In this document: positions 17,245-25,776 of the stretch, in pieces
Numbering within the stretch: the first letter of the stretch is position 1
Layout: each line of letters begins with the position of its first letter
Assembly (NCBI RefSeq): GCF_020524005.1
Contig: NZ_JAIVKK010000001.1
Coordinates: forward strand, 888,591 to 952,590
Length of the DNA: 64,000 bases
Direction: 5' to 3'
Source: Microbulbifer aggregans
GTDB taxonomy: Bacteria > Pseudomonadota > Gammaproteobacteria > Pseudomonadales > Cellvibrionaceae
Program-made: the position numbers and the translations under genes
Notes under the pieces: model-generated
Database searches by the model: none
What the model was told of the DNA's origin: nothing
What the model saw: only the letters and a program-made list of their open reading frames with translations

Positions 17245-19398
17245 TCAGCGGAAAGTGTTTCCTTCCGCAAGTGTTTCTGCAACGATCGATGGCGGCAGGA
17301 AACGGTCACCGTAACGGCTCGCCAGTTCACTAGCACGCTCGATGAACTTATCCAGTCCGTAGCTGTTCACAAACTGGATAAAGCCGCCGGTCCATGGAGG
17401 CGCACCGATACCCAGCAGAGATCCGACGTTGCCATCGGCCACGCTGCGCAGCACCCCCTCCTGAAGGCATTTGAGGCTCTCGATGACCTGGCGGAACAAC
17501 AGGCGGTCCCTGATATCGTCGTGGTCTATTTCCGCATCAGCACTGAAATACAGCTCGTAGAGTTTCGGCCAGACTTTTTTACTGCCGTCCTCGGCGTATT
17601 CATAGTAGCCGCCACCATGGTAACGACCACCGCGCCCGAACTCATTGATCAGGCGCTCGCAGACCTCGATATTGCAACTGTTGTCACCTTTGCTGCCGAG
17701 CACGCCCATTTCGCGGTGGGTTTCCGCCGCTTTGCGGGTCAATTCCTGGCTCACTTCATCCTGAATCGTCAACGGACCGACAGGCATACCCACCTGCTTG
17801 CCCATTGCATCGATTACCACCGGGTCCAGTCCCTCAACCAGCAAACGTGCACCTTCGTCGAGATAGGTACTGAATACACGTGAGGTAAAGAACCCCAGGG
17901 AATCGTTGACCACGATCGGTGTCTTGCGAATCTGTTGCGCGTAGTCAAAGGCTTTCGCCAGGGTTTCATCGCTGGTCTGCGCACCGCAGATGATCTCGAT
18001 CAGCGGCATTTTGTCTACCGGTGAAAAGAAATGAATCCCGATGAAGTTTTGCGGCTTCTGGCTCACCTCTGCCAGCTGCGAAATCGGCAGGGTAGAAGTG
18101 TTTGAGCCGAACACACCGCCCTCTGCGAGGTACGGCTCCGCCTCCTGGGTTACTTTCGCTTTGAGTTCAATATTCTCGAATACGGCCTCTACGATCAGGT
18201 CACAACCCTGCAGGTCCGCGTACTGGTCCGTCGCTTTGATCAAGCCCAGCAACTGCTCTTTATCGGCTTCGGAGGCCCTGCCCCGCGCAATCTGCTTGTC
18301 CAGAAGCTTGGCTGAATAAGCTTTACCTTTTTCCGCAGCTTCAACGCTGATATCTTTCAGTACAACTTCAATCCCGGCCCGTGCACTGGAGTAGGCAATG
18401 CCCTGCCCCATCATTCCCGCACCGAGGATACCGACCTTTTTCACCGTAGACTTGGCTATATCTTTTGGCCGACTTGCGCCGCTTTTAACACTGTTCATCT
18501 GGAAAAAACCGGTGGAAATCAGGTTTTTCGCCTGTGGTGTCGTGATCAGGTATGCCAGGGCACGGGATTCGTAACGCAGTGCGGTGTCAAAATCCACGGT
18601 TATCGCCTGTGCGGCGACATCAAGAATTTTTTCCGGTGCTGGCAGCAAACCTCGGGTTTTCTGGTACAACATGGCGGGTGCCGCAGAAAGAATCCCAGTG
18701 ACCTTGGGGTTCCAGATGTCGCCACCGGGGACACGGTGTCCTTTCTTGTCCCATGGCTGCATCCCCGCATCCGCGTTGGCCTGTATCCACTGTTTCGCGG
18801 CGGTGACCAGGTCCTGGGTAACCTCGACCACATCATCGATCAGTCCGGCAGCCTGCGCCTCCGGCGCTTTCATATGCTTGCCTTCGAGTAAAATGGGCAG
18901 CGCTTTTTCAAGTCCCAGCATATGAATGGAACGCACCACACCACCACCGCCGGGTAACAGGCCAAGCGTCACTTCCGGCAGGCCGATGGAAACCTTGGGC
19001 GAGTTCCAGGCAATACGGTGATTACAGGCCAGACAGATTTCCAGGCCACCACCGAGGGCTGCGCCGTTGATCGCCGCCACCACCGGCACCGGCAGTTTTT
19101 CCAGCCGGCGCAGGGGTTGCTTTACCCCCAGCTCAATCATGTCGAACTGTTCCGGCTCTTCGCCCTTCGGTACCGCCAGCATCGCCTTGAGGTCGCCGCC
19201 GGCAAAAAACGTGCTTTTCGCCGAGGCGATCACCACCCCGGCCAGTCCACTCTCACCCTCAAGCCGATTGAGGGTTTCCGCCATCGCCGCGCGGTATTCT
19301 TCGTTCATGGCATTGACCGGACCATCCATATCCATGGTGACCGTCACTATGCCGTCGCTATCTTTTTCGTAAATAAATCCGTGGAATTTCTCAGCCAT
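17245..19398 (-). CDS. FadJ-like bifunctional enoyl-CoA hydratase/3-hydroxyacyl-CoA dehydrogenase
   Basis: A 717-residue two-domain beta-oxidation enzyme. The N-terminal crotonase domain has FFAGGDLKAML and INGAALGGGLEICLACNHRI with LPEVTLGLLPGGGG carrying the catalytic Glu. The central NAD domain begins VGILGAGMMGQGIAY at about 320-334, followed by ENIELKAKV and NTSTLPISQLAE. The catalytic His of the dehydrogenase is in IGIHFFSPVDKMPL; two C-terminal 3HCDH domains follow. It performs hydration and oxidation of 2-enoyl-CoA. It lies 44 bases after the thiolase, the usual complex partner. The start at 19398 was chosen because the extra upstream residues lie outside the domain. Confidence 0.93.
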   Translation of the reverse strand: MAEKFHGFIYEKDSDGIVTVTMDMDGPVNAMNEEYRAAMAETLNRLEGESGLAGVVIASAKSTFFAGGDLKAMLAVPKGEEPEQFDMIELGVKQPLRRLEKLPVPVVAAINGAALGGGLEICLACNHRIAWNSPKVSIGLPEVTLGLLPGGGGVVRSIHMLGLEKALPILLEGKHMKAPEAQAAGLIDDVVEVTQDLVTAAKQWIQANADAGMQPWDKKGHRVPGGDIWNPKVTGILSAAPAMLYQKTRGLLPAPEKILDVAAQAITVDFDTALRYESRALAYLITTPQAKNLISTGFFQMNSVKSGASRPKDIAKSTVKKVGILGAGMMGQGIAYSSARAGIEVVLKDISVEAAEKGKAYSAKLLDKQIARGRASEADKEQLLGLIKATDQYADLQGCDLIVEAVFENIELKAKVTQEAEPYLAEGGVFGSNTSTLPISQLAEVSQKPQNFIGIHFFSPVDKMPLIEIICGAQTSDETLAKAFDYAQQIRKTPIVVNDSLGFFTSRVFSTYLDEGARLLVEGLDPVVIDAMGKQVGMPVGPLTIQDEVSQELTRKAAETHREMGVLGSKGDNSCNIEVCERLINEFGRGGRYHGGGYYEYAEDGSKKVWPKLYELYFSADAEIDHDDIRDRLLFRQVIESLKCLQEGVLRSVADGNVGSLLGIGAPPWTGGFIQFVNSYGLDKFIERASELASRYGDRFLPPSIVAETLAEGNTFR

Positions 19399-19442
19399 TG
19401 CTCTCACCCGCTCTGAATTTTTTGTTGATCGTCCGTAACCGG

Positions 19443-20651
19443 TCACACGCGCTCAATAATGGTGGCAATGCCCTGCCCACCGCCCACACACAGGGCAACC
19501 AGGCCACGCTTGAGATTGCGCCGCTCCAGCTCGTCCAGCATGGTGCCCACCAGCATCGCACCGGTAGCGCCAAGCGGGTGCCCCATGGCGATCGCGCCAC
19601 CGTTCACATTGGTAATTTCGTGGGAGATATCGAGGTCTTTCATAAAGCGCAGCGCCACAGCCGCAAACGCCTCGTTGATTTCGAACAGGTCGATGTCACT
19701 GGTGGTCATGCCGGCTTTGGCGAGTGCTTTTTTCGCCGCCGGGCCGGGCCCTACCAGCATAATCGTGGGATCGGTGGCGAGCACCGCAGTCGCGACGATA
19801 CGGCCGCGGGGAGTCAGGCCGAGATCCTTGCCCGCCTGCTCGCTGCCGATCAATACGGCCGAGGCACCGTCTACGATGCCGGAAGAATTCCCCGGCGTGT
19901 GTACATGATTGACGGCAGGCAGATGTGGGTATTTGCGCAGCATCAGGTCATCAAATCCGATACCACCCATCCCGGCAAACGACGGTTTCAGATTGCCGAG
20001 AACTTCCATGGTGGTGTTCGGCTTGATGAACTCGTCTTTTTGCAGAATGGTCATGCCGTTGATATCGGTGACAGGAACCACCGAGCGGTCGAAATACCCC
20101 TGTGACTGCGCCGCAGCGGCGCGCTGTTGTGAAGCGAGCGCGTAAGCGTCTACGCTTTCGCGATCCCAACCTTCAATGGTGGCGATAGTATCGGCACCGA
20201 TACCCTGAGGCACCGCGCCGTCGTGCACGTTCACTTCCGGATCATTGATCCAGGCACCGCCAGCAACGCCCATCGGCACCCGTGACATGGACTCCACACC
20301 ACCAGCCACAACAAGATCTTCCCAACCGGATGCGATTTTCATCGCGGCGATATTGACCGCCTCGAGGCCAGATGCGCAAAAGCGATCCAGCTGCACACCG
20401 GCAACACTCTCATCCCAATCGGCAAACTGCACGATGGTCTTGGCGATATCACCGCCCTGCTCACCTACCGGCGAGACACAGCCCATCACGACATCGTCCA
20501 CGCGGCTGGTATCCAGGTCGTGCCGTTGCTGTAGCGCACGCAGCAACCCGGCACCGAGTGCGACGGGCTTGACCTCGTGCAGGGATCCATCCTTTTTGCC
20601 CTTGCCGCGCGGGGTTCGCAGGGCGTCATAGATATAGGCAGTGTGAGTCAT
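19443..20651 (-). CDS. Acetyl-CoA C-acyltransferase (thiolase)
   Basis: A 402-residue degradative thiolase. The nucleophile is Cys92 in [12 protein letters not shown]; the C-terminal catalytic motifs are [15 protein letters not shown] (His) and ALCVGGGQG (second Cys). It cleaves 3-ketoacyl-CoA to acetyl-CoA or propionyl-CoA and a shortened acyl-CoA. It is the first gene of the thiolase-fadJ-like unit, starts with a clear AGGAAA site, and is divergent from the AraC regulator at 20843. Confidence 0.94.
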   Translation of the reverse strand: MTHTAYIYDALRTPRGKGKKDGSLHEVKPVALGAGLLRALQQRHDLDTSRVDDVVMGCVSPVGEQGGDIAKTIVQFADWDESVAGVQLDRFCASGLEAVNIAAMKIASGWEDLVVAGGVESMSRVPMGVAGGAWINDPEVNVHDGAVPQGIGADTIATIEGWDRESVDAYALASQQRAAAAQSQGYFDRSVVPVTDINGMTILQKDEFIKPNTTMEVLGNLKPSFAGMGGIGFDDLMLRKYPHLPAVNHVHTPGNSSGIVDGASAVLIGSEQAGKDLGLTPRGRIVATAVLATDPTIMLVGPGPAAKKALAKAGMTTSDIDLFEINEAFAAVALRFMKDLDISHEITNVNGGAIAMGHPLGATGAMLVGTMLDELERRNLKRGLVALCVGGGQGIATIIERV

Positions 20652-20842
20652 CGCTATTTCCTGTAGTTATCCGATTGTGCGGAGGTCTTGAACAGTGAGC
20701 GCCGTGACATCTGGCAGCAAATATGGACCTTTTATGCATTATGGTGTGCCATAACCGGGGCCAACAAGCACATACGGGGACAAAAATTGACATTTTGTTC
20801 CCACCCACAAAAAATGTGCGCAATTCTTCCCGAGTCTTCGCC

Positions 20843-21847
20843 ATGCACGACATCTCAATCCCCGTGGCCTTCCTGCGCGCGGTTTTACGGTACGCCAGCG
20901 CACAGGGTGCGAATCCGGAAAAACTGCTACTGCGTTGCAATATTCCACCACGGATTATTCAAGACAACAGCGCACGGGTAAGCGCCCGCCAGTATGCCGA
21001 CCTCCAGACCCAGGCCATCCGCGAGCTGGGTGATGAAATGCTCGGGTATTTACCCCAACCGATGAAGCTAGGTACCGGCGCTGCACTGTCACACTGGATG
21101 CTGCACACCCAGAATCTCGGACAGGCATTGAAGCGCTACTGCCATTTTTACGGCATGCTCGAGCGCGGCCTGCGCCCACAATTATTACTGGACAGGGAGA
21201 CCGCAACACTGCGGTTTTCCCTCTGGGGGGAGCAGCCAGCGCCAAAACCCTACGCCTATGAAATGATCATGTTTGGCCTGCACCGATTCGCCTGCTGGCT
21301 GACACGCAGTAACCTGCGAATCTCGCAAGTTACCCTCGACTACCCTGCCCCGGAACACCAGCGCGAATACCGTGCCATTTTTCTCGGTGCTCCAGTCGCC
21401 TTTTCTGAATCCCACTGCGAGATACGCATGCGCCGGGACCTGCTGCAGAAACCGATCCGGCAAACCCAGGAAACCCTGGAGGTCTTCCTGCGCAACCCAC
21501 TGCACAACCTGCTCCAGGGCGACCACAACCTGCAAAGCTGGATCGGCAAAACGCGCGCACTCTTACGGCAGCACATGGTGGAAATACCGACACTGGAAGA
21601 AGTCGCAGCAAATCTCGGCGTGCACTCGAAACAACTGCGCCAGCACCTGCATGAAGAAGGGATCGGCTACGGTGAACTCAAGGAACAATTGCGTCGCGAT
21701 GTGGCGATGCAGCATCTGGCGAACCCCGATATTTCCGTCGAGCAGGTGGCTCACCTGTCTGGTTTTGCGGAATCCAGCACATTCATACGCGCATTCCGCA
21801 AGTGGACCGGATTCACCCCTTACGCCTATCGCCGCAAGTTTTACTGA
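20843..21847 (+). CDS. AraC family regulator with arabinose-binding-type N-domain
   Basis: A 334-residue regulator of the OruR/ArgR-like AraC group: an N-terminal ligand domain (about 15-200, PF12625-like, with ALSHWMLHTQNLGQALKRY) and two helix-turn-helix units at the C-terminus (TLEEVAANLGVHSKQLRQHL and SVEQVAHLSGFAESSTFIRA, then FTPYAYRRKF). It is divergent from the thiolase-fadJ operon across 191 bases and is likely its activator. In this AraC subgroup the ligand is often a fatty or hydroxy acid. The ATG at 20843 begins the family-type N-terminus. Confidence 0.9.
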   Translation: MHDISIPVAFLRAVLRYASAQGANPEKLLLRCNIPPRIIQDNSARVSARQYADLQTQAIRELGDEMLGYLPQPMKLGTGAALSHWMLHTQNLGQALKRYCHFYGMLERGLRPQLLLDRETATLRFSLWGEQPAPKPYAYEMIMFGLHRFACWLTRSNLRISQVTLDYPAPEHQREYRAIFLGAPVAFSESHCEIRMRRDLLQKPIRQTQETLEVFLRNPLHNLLQGDHNLQSWIGKTRALLRQHMVEIPTLEEVAANLGVHSKQLRQHLHEEGIGYGELKEQLRRDVAMQHLANPDISVEQVAHLSGFAESSTFIRAFRKWTGFTPYAYRRKFY

Positions 21848-21849
21848 AT

Positions 21850-21874
21850 AAAAAAAGCCGCCCCGAAGGGCGGC
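21850..21874. terminator. Intrinsic terminator between araC and the diheme oxygenase gene
   Basis: Stem GCCGCCC/GGGCGGC with a CGAA loop; on the minus strand it is followed by seven T residues. It ends the 21890-23929 gene and may serve both convergent genes. Confidence 0.88.
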
Positions 21875-21889
21875 AAGTCCACAGAATGG

Positions 21890-23929
21890 TTACAAGGTTT
21901 TGAGGTATTCCATAATTGCATAGCGCTCTTCATCGGTCAGAGACTGGGTGAACTCGTGTCCCTGGTTACCCATACTGTAGAGGTAACTGTTGAAGATCAT
22001 GCGCGACTTGATCTGCTTGTCGGTGATGGGCGGCGGCGACTGATAAGCCAGCGAATTGAATTCCGCCACCTTGTTGGCCACATTGGCGAACAGGATGTCG
22101 GCCGTTGCCATATCATTGGTACAGGGCAGGAACGGCGAGGTCAGGAAATTGTTGCTGCACTCCAGCGCTTCATATTTCCAGCCCAACTTGTCCCAGTCGA
22201 AGGCGGCGAAGCTCATATCCAGACCGCGGTTCTTGCCATAGATACCGGCACTGGTCTGCTGGCGCTTCCAGATTTTCGGCCGTACCGACGGTTTCAGCAC
22301 GCCCCACAGGTCCGGCACACTGCTGTTATGAAAGAAAGGTGCATTGCCCCAGACCCCATACAGCGGTGGCGCAATGTAACCAAATGGCTCGATCCACTCA
22401 TTTGGCCCAAGCAGTGAGAATACCGGCCCTTCACCGCGATCATATTGTGAGCGCGGCACACGATTCAGTTCACTGACAACCAGGCTATCAACGAAACCGG
22501 TGTGGTCAGGACTCAGGTCGTTATAAGCAAAGAATGAGGTGTTCCAGGCGCGACGTTTTTTCTCATCCGCCATCAACAGTGCGCGCTCAGGGTCGGTACC
22601 GATGGTCTCCAGCGGCGTGATGACGCCGGCAACCCCTTTCAGGCGCGGGTCCGGCAGGTAATTGATATCGGCTGCATGACGCGGGGAATAGACACCGTGA
22701 CAGCTTGCACAGGAACCATTGCCGTCTGCTTTCGGGATCTCCGCATTGGCGCCGTCCGCCCACAAGTCCCGCTCATGGAACAGGATGGCGCCCTGCTCCG
22801 CCAGCGTCGTATCAATATCACCCGGGTATACGGGCGGCGACATGGAAATCAGGAAGTTATCAATATCCTCAAATTCCGGTGTCAGCTCGCGGCGCTCTTC
22901 AGCATCCCTGGTCAGGTTTGCCACACCAAACGCCATTTCGGAGCGCACATTGTCTGAGGTCAACGCGCCATCCCAGAACTGACGGGTTTTAAACGCCCGG
23001 TGATACCAATGCGGTGCCTTGGTCTGGCCTCCAGCATGCGTCGGGAAGTACTCGAGCAGGCTCGGCGCCAGCATCAGGGTGTCCATATCGAACAGTGCCG
23101 GCAGATAATCGATAATACCGATCGCGTCTGTATTTCCTCGGTTCACACTCCAGGGAATCGGAGCGAGCTGCAGAGGCTGCGTAAATACGTTCGCCCGGAA
23201 AAGGTCGGACTGGATAAGGCCCGCATCAATAGCACCATTGGCCCGCCCCCAGTGAAAATAGGACTCACCGGCACCGCCAATTTTGGAATCGTGACAACCG
23301 GAACAAGATGAGGCAATCATGCCAGTATACTGGCCGTTCTCGTCCTTCACCTGCACCAGCCCCAGCGGCAACTGACCACTACCACCATTCGTCCACTTGG
23401 GATTTTCCCAGGGCTTTGGATACGGATTGCGGAACGGCGCCTCAGTCAGGCCGTAGCGCTTCCGGACCTGGTCATCGAAATCCGACGGACGCAGCAGATA
23501 GCCCCACGTCTTGTACAGGTAATAGTAGGCATCTGACGTACTGAAAAACTGAAAGTAATCCCGGGTTTCCAGATTGTTCTTGCCCCGTGCAACACTCGCG
23601 CGAAACTCGCCACAGGTAGTCGGATTGGGAGGCAATTTCTCTGGATCCTGGATAAACGGCGCAGGCGGGTCGTGCAAATCAAGCCAGAACGCATTGAACT
23701 GTACTGCCGAAACAGGATTATTTATCCCATCCACTACCAGCGTACGTGGATCCAAGGGAAGCGGGGTTTCATCGGGTTGCCCCTCACAGCCGGCGGCCAG
23801 GGGAGAGCGGATCACCTGTTGATCTAGAAGTGGCAATTCTTCGTTTGCGGCTGCACTGACCGATGCCAGCGCGGAAACCGCGAACAAAACTGCAGGCAAG
23901 CCAGCGCCCTTCGTTAGTCGACGAATCAT
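21890..23929 (-). CDS. Secreted c-type diheme rubber oxygenase-like protein (RoxA/RoxB family)
   Basis: A 679-residue exported diheme cytochrome. Signal peptide at 1-27. Heme sites CSGCH at 209-213 and CASCH at 407-411, the latter inside CASCHGVYSPRH. RoxA of Xanthomonas/Steroidobacter 35Y is, from memory, 678 residues with hemes at 191-195 and 390-394 and key residues Trp302, Phe317, His517 and His641. A constant offset of 17 places Trp319 (FWDG), Phe334 (EMAFG), Cys407, His534 (FFHNSS) and His658 (NQGHEF) on them. RoxA cleaves cis-1,4-polyisoprene with O2 to a C15 keto-aldehyde. The gene has its own GGAG site and terminator and lies among beta-oxidation genes. RoxA versus RoxB cannot be decided, and other isoprenoids (squalene, gutta-percha) are possible substrates. 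Ordinary diheme peroxidases are much shorter. Confidence 0.85.
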   Translation of the reverse strand: MIRRLTKGAGLPAVLFAVSALASVSAAANEELPLLDQQVIRSPLAAGCEGQPDETPLPLDPRTLVVDGINNPVSAVQFNAFWLDLHDPPAPFIQDPEKLPPNPTTCGEFRASVARGKNNLETRDYFQFFSTSDAYYYLYKTWGYLLRPSDFDDQVRKRYGLTEAPFRNPYPKPWENPKWTNGGSGQLPLGLVQVKDENGQYTGMIASSCSGCHDSKIGGAGESYFHWGRANGAIDAGLIQSDLFRANVFTQPLQLAPIPWSVNRGNTDAIGIIDYLPALFDMDTLMLAPSLLEYFPTHAGGQTKAPHWYHRAFKTRQFWDGALTSDNVRSEMAFGVANLTRDAEERRELTPEFEDIDNFLISMSPPVYPGDIDTTLAEQGAILFHERDLWADGANAEIPKADGNGSCASCHGVYSPRHAADINYLPDPRLKGVAGVITPLETIGTDPERALLMADEKKRRAWNTSFFAYNDLSPDHTGFVDSLVVSELNRVPRSQYDRGEGPVFSLLGPNEWIEPFGYIAPPLYGVWGNAPFFHNSSVPDLWGVLKPSVRPKIWKRQQTSAGIYGKNRGLDMSFAAFDWDKLGWKYEALECSNNFLTSPFLPCTNDMATADILFANVANKVAEFNSLAYQSPPPITDKQIKSRMIFNSYLYSMGNQGHEFTQSLTDEERYAIMEYLKTL

Positions 23930-24153
23930 CGATATTCTCCAAAAGTTCTTATGCTTATGCTTTTGGATGCATTAATTGCAGCATCTCACCATCACGGATG
24001 ACAATAGTGCGTTCGATGCTGGTTCGCTTCGTCTGAATGGATGATTTCTTGGTTTCTGCCTAAAAGGCGAACTGAACAGTCAGGTTTTCTGTTCATTTTT
24101 TTATATAAAGACGGTGATACCCCGGCGGGCACCACCAAATCTTGCTTTCGGAA

Positions 24154-24630
24154 TTACTGAATACGCCGTAGATAGAAGAATAGTGGACGGTTATTTCCCT
24201 TCTGATCCATCAAACCTACGACCAGGTTCGGATGCACCTTACGGAAGTGATCGAAGACCGGACTTTTGTCGTAAATCATGGTTGCCGTGGCCACACCACG
24301 ACACACCACCTCGCGCAGGCTCGCTGTACCCAATACGTCATTAACTACGCGTTTACCGGCGTCATCAAGGCTTATGATGGGGTTTACATCATCCGCACCA
24401 TTGAAGCGCTTGCCGTCCCAACGCATAACTGCCAGCTGTTTCTCGACCGGATGATTCCGGCTCAATACGCCCCCCTGCCAATCCCCGAGCATGCTGATCG
24501 CGGGCATTGCCGGCAAACGATCAAAGAACGCAAATAGCTGCGACTCGGAGGGCGCCTCCGCCCCCTCTTTCAGGGCAATAAATTCGTCAAAAAGAACATT
24601 TTGGCTGGTACGGGTCAATTCCATTTCCAT
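24154..24630 (-). CDS. GXWXG/DUF4334 domain protein
   Basis: A 158-residue cytoplasmic protein that I recognise as the GXWXG-DUF4334 pair: GDWQGGVLS at about 49-57 is the GXWXG motif, MRWDGKRFNGADDVNP follows, and the C-terminal half has CRGVATATMIYDKSPVFDHFRKVH and VVGLMDQKG, the DUF4334 hallmark. The fold resembles a small calycin/lipid-binding barrel, and I know no proven activity. Its place between the RoxA-like gene and the alcohol dehydrogenase suggests that it binds or processes an isoprenoid-derived aldehyde or acid. It is separated by 21 bases from the dehydrogenase, in the same direction. Confidence 0.7.
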   Translation of the reverse strand: MEMELTRTSQNVLFDEFIALKEGAEAPSESQLFAFFDRLPAMPAISMLGDWQGGVLSRNHPVEKQLAVMRWDGKRFNGADDVNPIISLDDAGKRVVNDVLGTASLREVVCRGVATATMIYDKSPVFDHFRKVHPNLVVGLMDQKGNNRPLFFYLRRIQ

Positions 24631-24651
24631 CGATATCTATCCCCTAATCGC

Positions 24652-25740
24652 TTACATGACCAATACAGGTTTGATAACGGCTCCTGACGAAAGATCAGCC
24701 AGGGCCTGGTTGATCTCGCAAAATTTATACGTTGTCACAAGCTGGTCCAGCGGCAGTCGCCCGGCCCGAAAGTAATTGATCATCTGCGGCACAAACTCAC
24801 GCGGATCGGCATCGCCCTCGACGGTGCCGCGAAGCGTGCGCCCGGAAAACACCAGCTCCCGCGGGCTGATACTCAGGTTACGTCCGGGCGGGCTAACGCC
24901 TGCACAGACCAATTGCCCGCGCCGACCCAGCGCCCTGAACGCTGTTTCAATTACCGGGATGGAGCCGGTGCAATCTACCGCTCCGTCAAATGGTCCAATC
25001 GTTTTCAATGCGTCGGCCAGGCTATCCCCACGACTGACAACCTGCGCAGTGGCACCGAGACGCAGCGCCAATTCGGTACGCTTGGGTTTGATATCCACCG
25101 CGACAATCTCGCTACAGCCAGCAATAGAGGCCGCCATGATTGCGGCAAGCCCAACCGTACCGCAGCCAAAAACCGCCACACGGTTGGAGACCGCAGGATC
25201 GAGCACATTGAGTACCGCCGACATCCCGGTCTGTACGCCGCAGGCGAGTGGCGCTATCAGCGCAGATGGCAAATCGGAATCGAGTTTTACGAGATTTCTA
25301 GTACTGGCAACTGTGTGCGTGGCAAAGGAAGACTGGGCAAAAAAGTGACTGGTCAGGGGCTGCCTGCCCTGCAACATGGGAGCGCTGCCGTCCAGGCGAC
25401 GGCCGACAAAATTCAATCCAAGCGCCGCATCGCAGTATGCGGGCATGGCCGAATTGCAGGCCCCACAGTGACCACAGGCGCCGAAACTCATCAACACACG
25501 GTCGCCAACCGAGAATTCTTCGACGCCAGGACCCAGCGCCTCGATTACCCCAACACCTTCATGCCCGAGAACAGCAGGCAGAGGCGTTCCCAGTTGGCCT
25601 CCCATGGCCAGTAGGTCCGTATGGCAGATACCACAGGCTTCCAGCTTTACCTGCACCTCGCCGATGCCCGGCGGTAACAGCTCGCAGGTTTCGATATCGA
25701 CGATCGCCCCGGCTCGCGCAACTGCTGCCTGAATTTTCAT
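24652..25740 (-). CDS. Zinc-dependent alcohol dehydrogenase (aryl/allylic alcohol type)
   Basis: A 362-residue MDR-superfamily dehydrogenase. Catalytic zinc ligands: Cys39 (CGICHTD), His60 (GHEGVG) and the Cys of LACGVQTG near 168. Structural zinc: Cys89, Cys92, Cys95, Cys103. The Rossmann loop is FGCGTVGLAA, then AVDIKPKR indicating NAD. The pattern resembles benzyl alcohol and geraniol dehydrogenases, which oxidise allylic alcohols such as terpenols. In this island it could interconvert isoprenoid alcohols and aldehydes. It lies 36 bases downstream of the acyl-CoA ligase gene in the same direction. Confidence 0.9.
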   Translation of the reverse strand: MKIQAAVARAGAIVDIETCELLPPGIGEVQVKLEACGICHTDLLAMGGQLGTPLPAVLGHEGVGVIEALGPGVEEFSVGDRVLMSFGACGHCGACNSAMPAYCDAALGLNFVGRRLDGSAPMLQGRQPLTSHFFAQSSFATHTVASTRNLVKLDSDLPSALIAPLACGVQTGMSAVLNVLDPAVSNRVAVFGCGTVGLAAIMAASIAGCSEIVAVDIKPKRTELALRLGATAQVVSRGDSLADALKTIGPFDGAVDCTGSIPVIETAFRALGRRGQLVCAGVSPPGRNLSISPRELVFSGRTLRGTVEGDADPREFVPQMINYFRAGRLPLDQLVTTYKFCEINQALADLSSGAVIKPVLVM

Positions 25741-25776
25741 GCCTTGGACCTGCTCTCGCCCTCCCTTCGCCTTCGC

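Noticed and set aside
21890..23929. Calling the diheme gene a cytochrome c peroxidase or MauG
   Set aside because: It is about twice the usual peroxidase length and the conserved residues fit RoxA with a constant offset.
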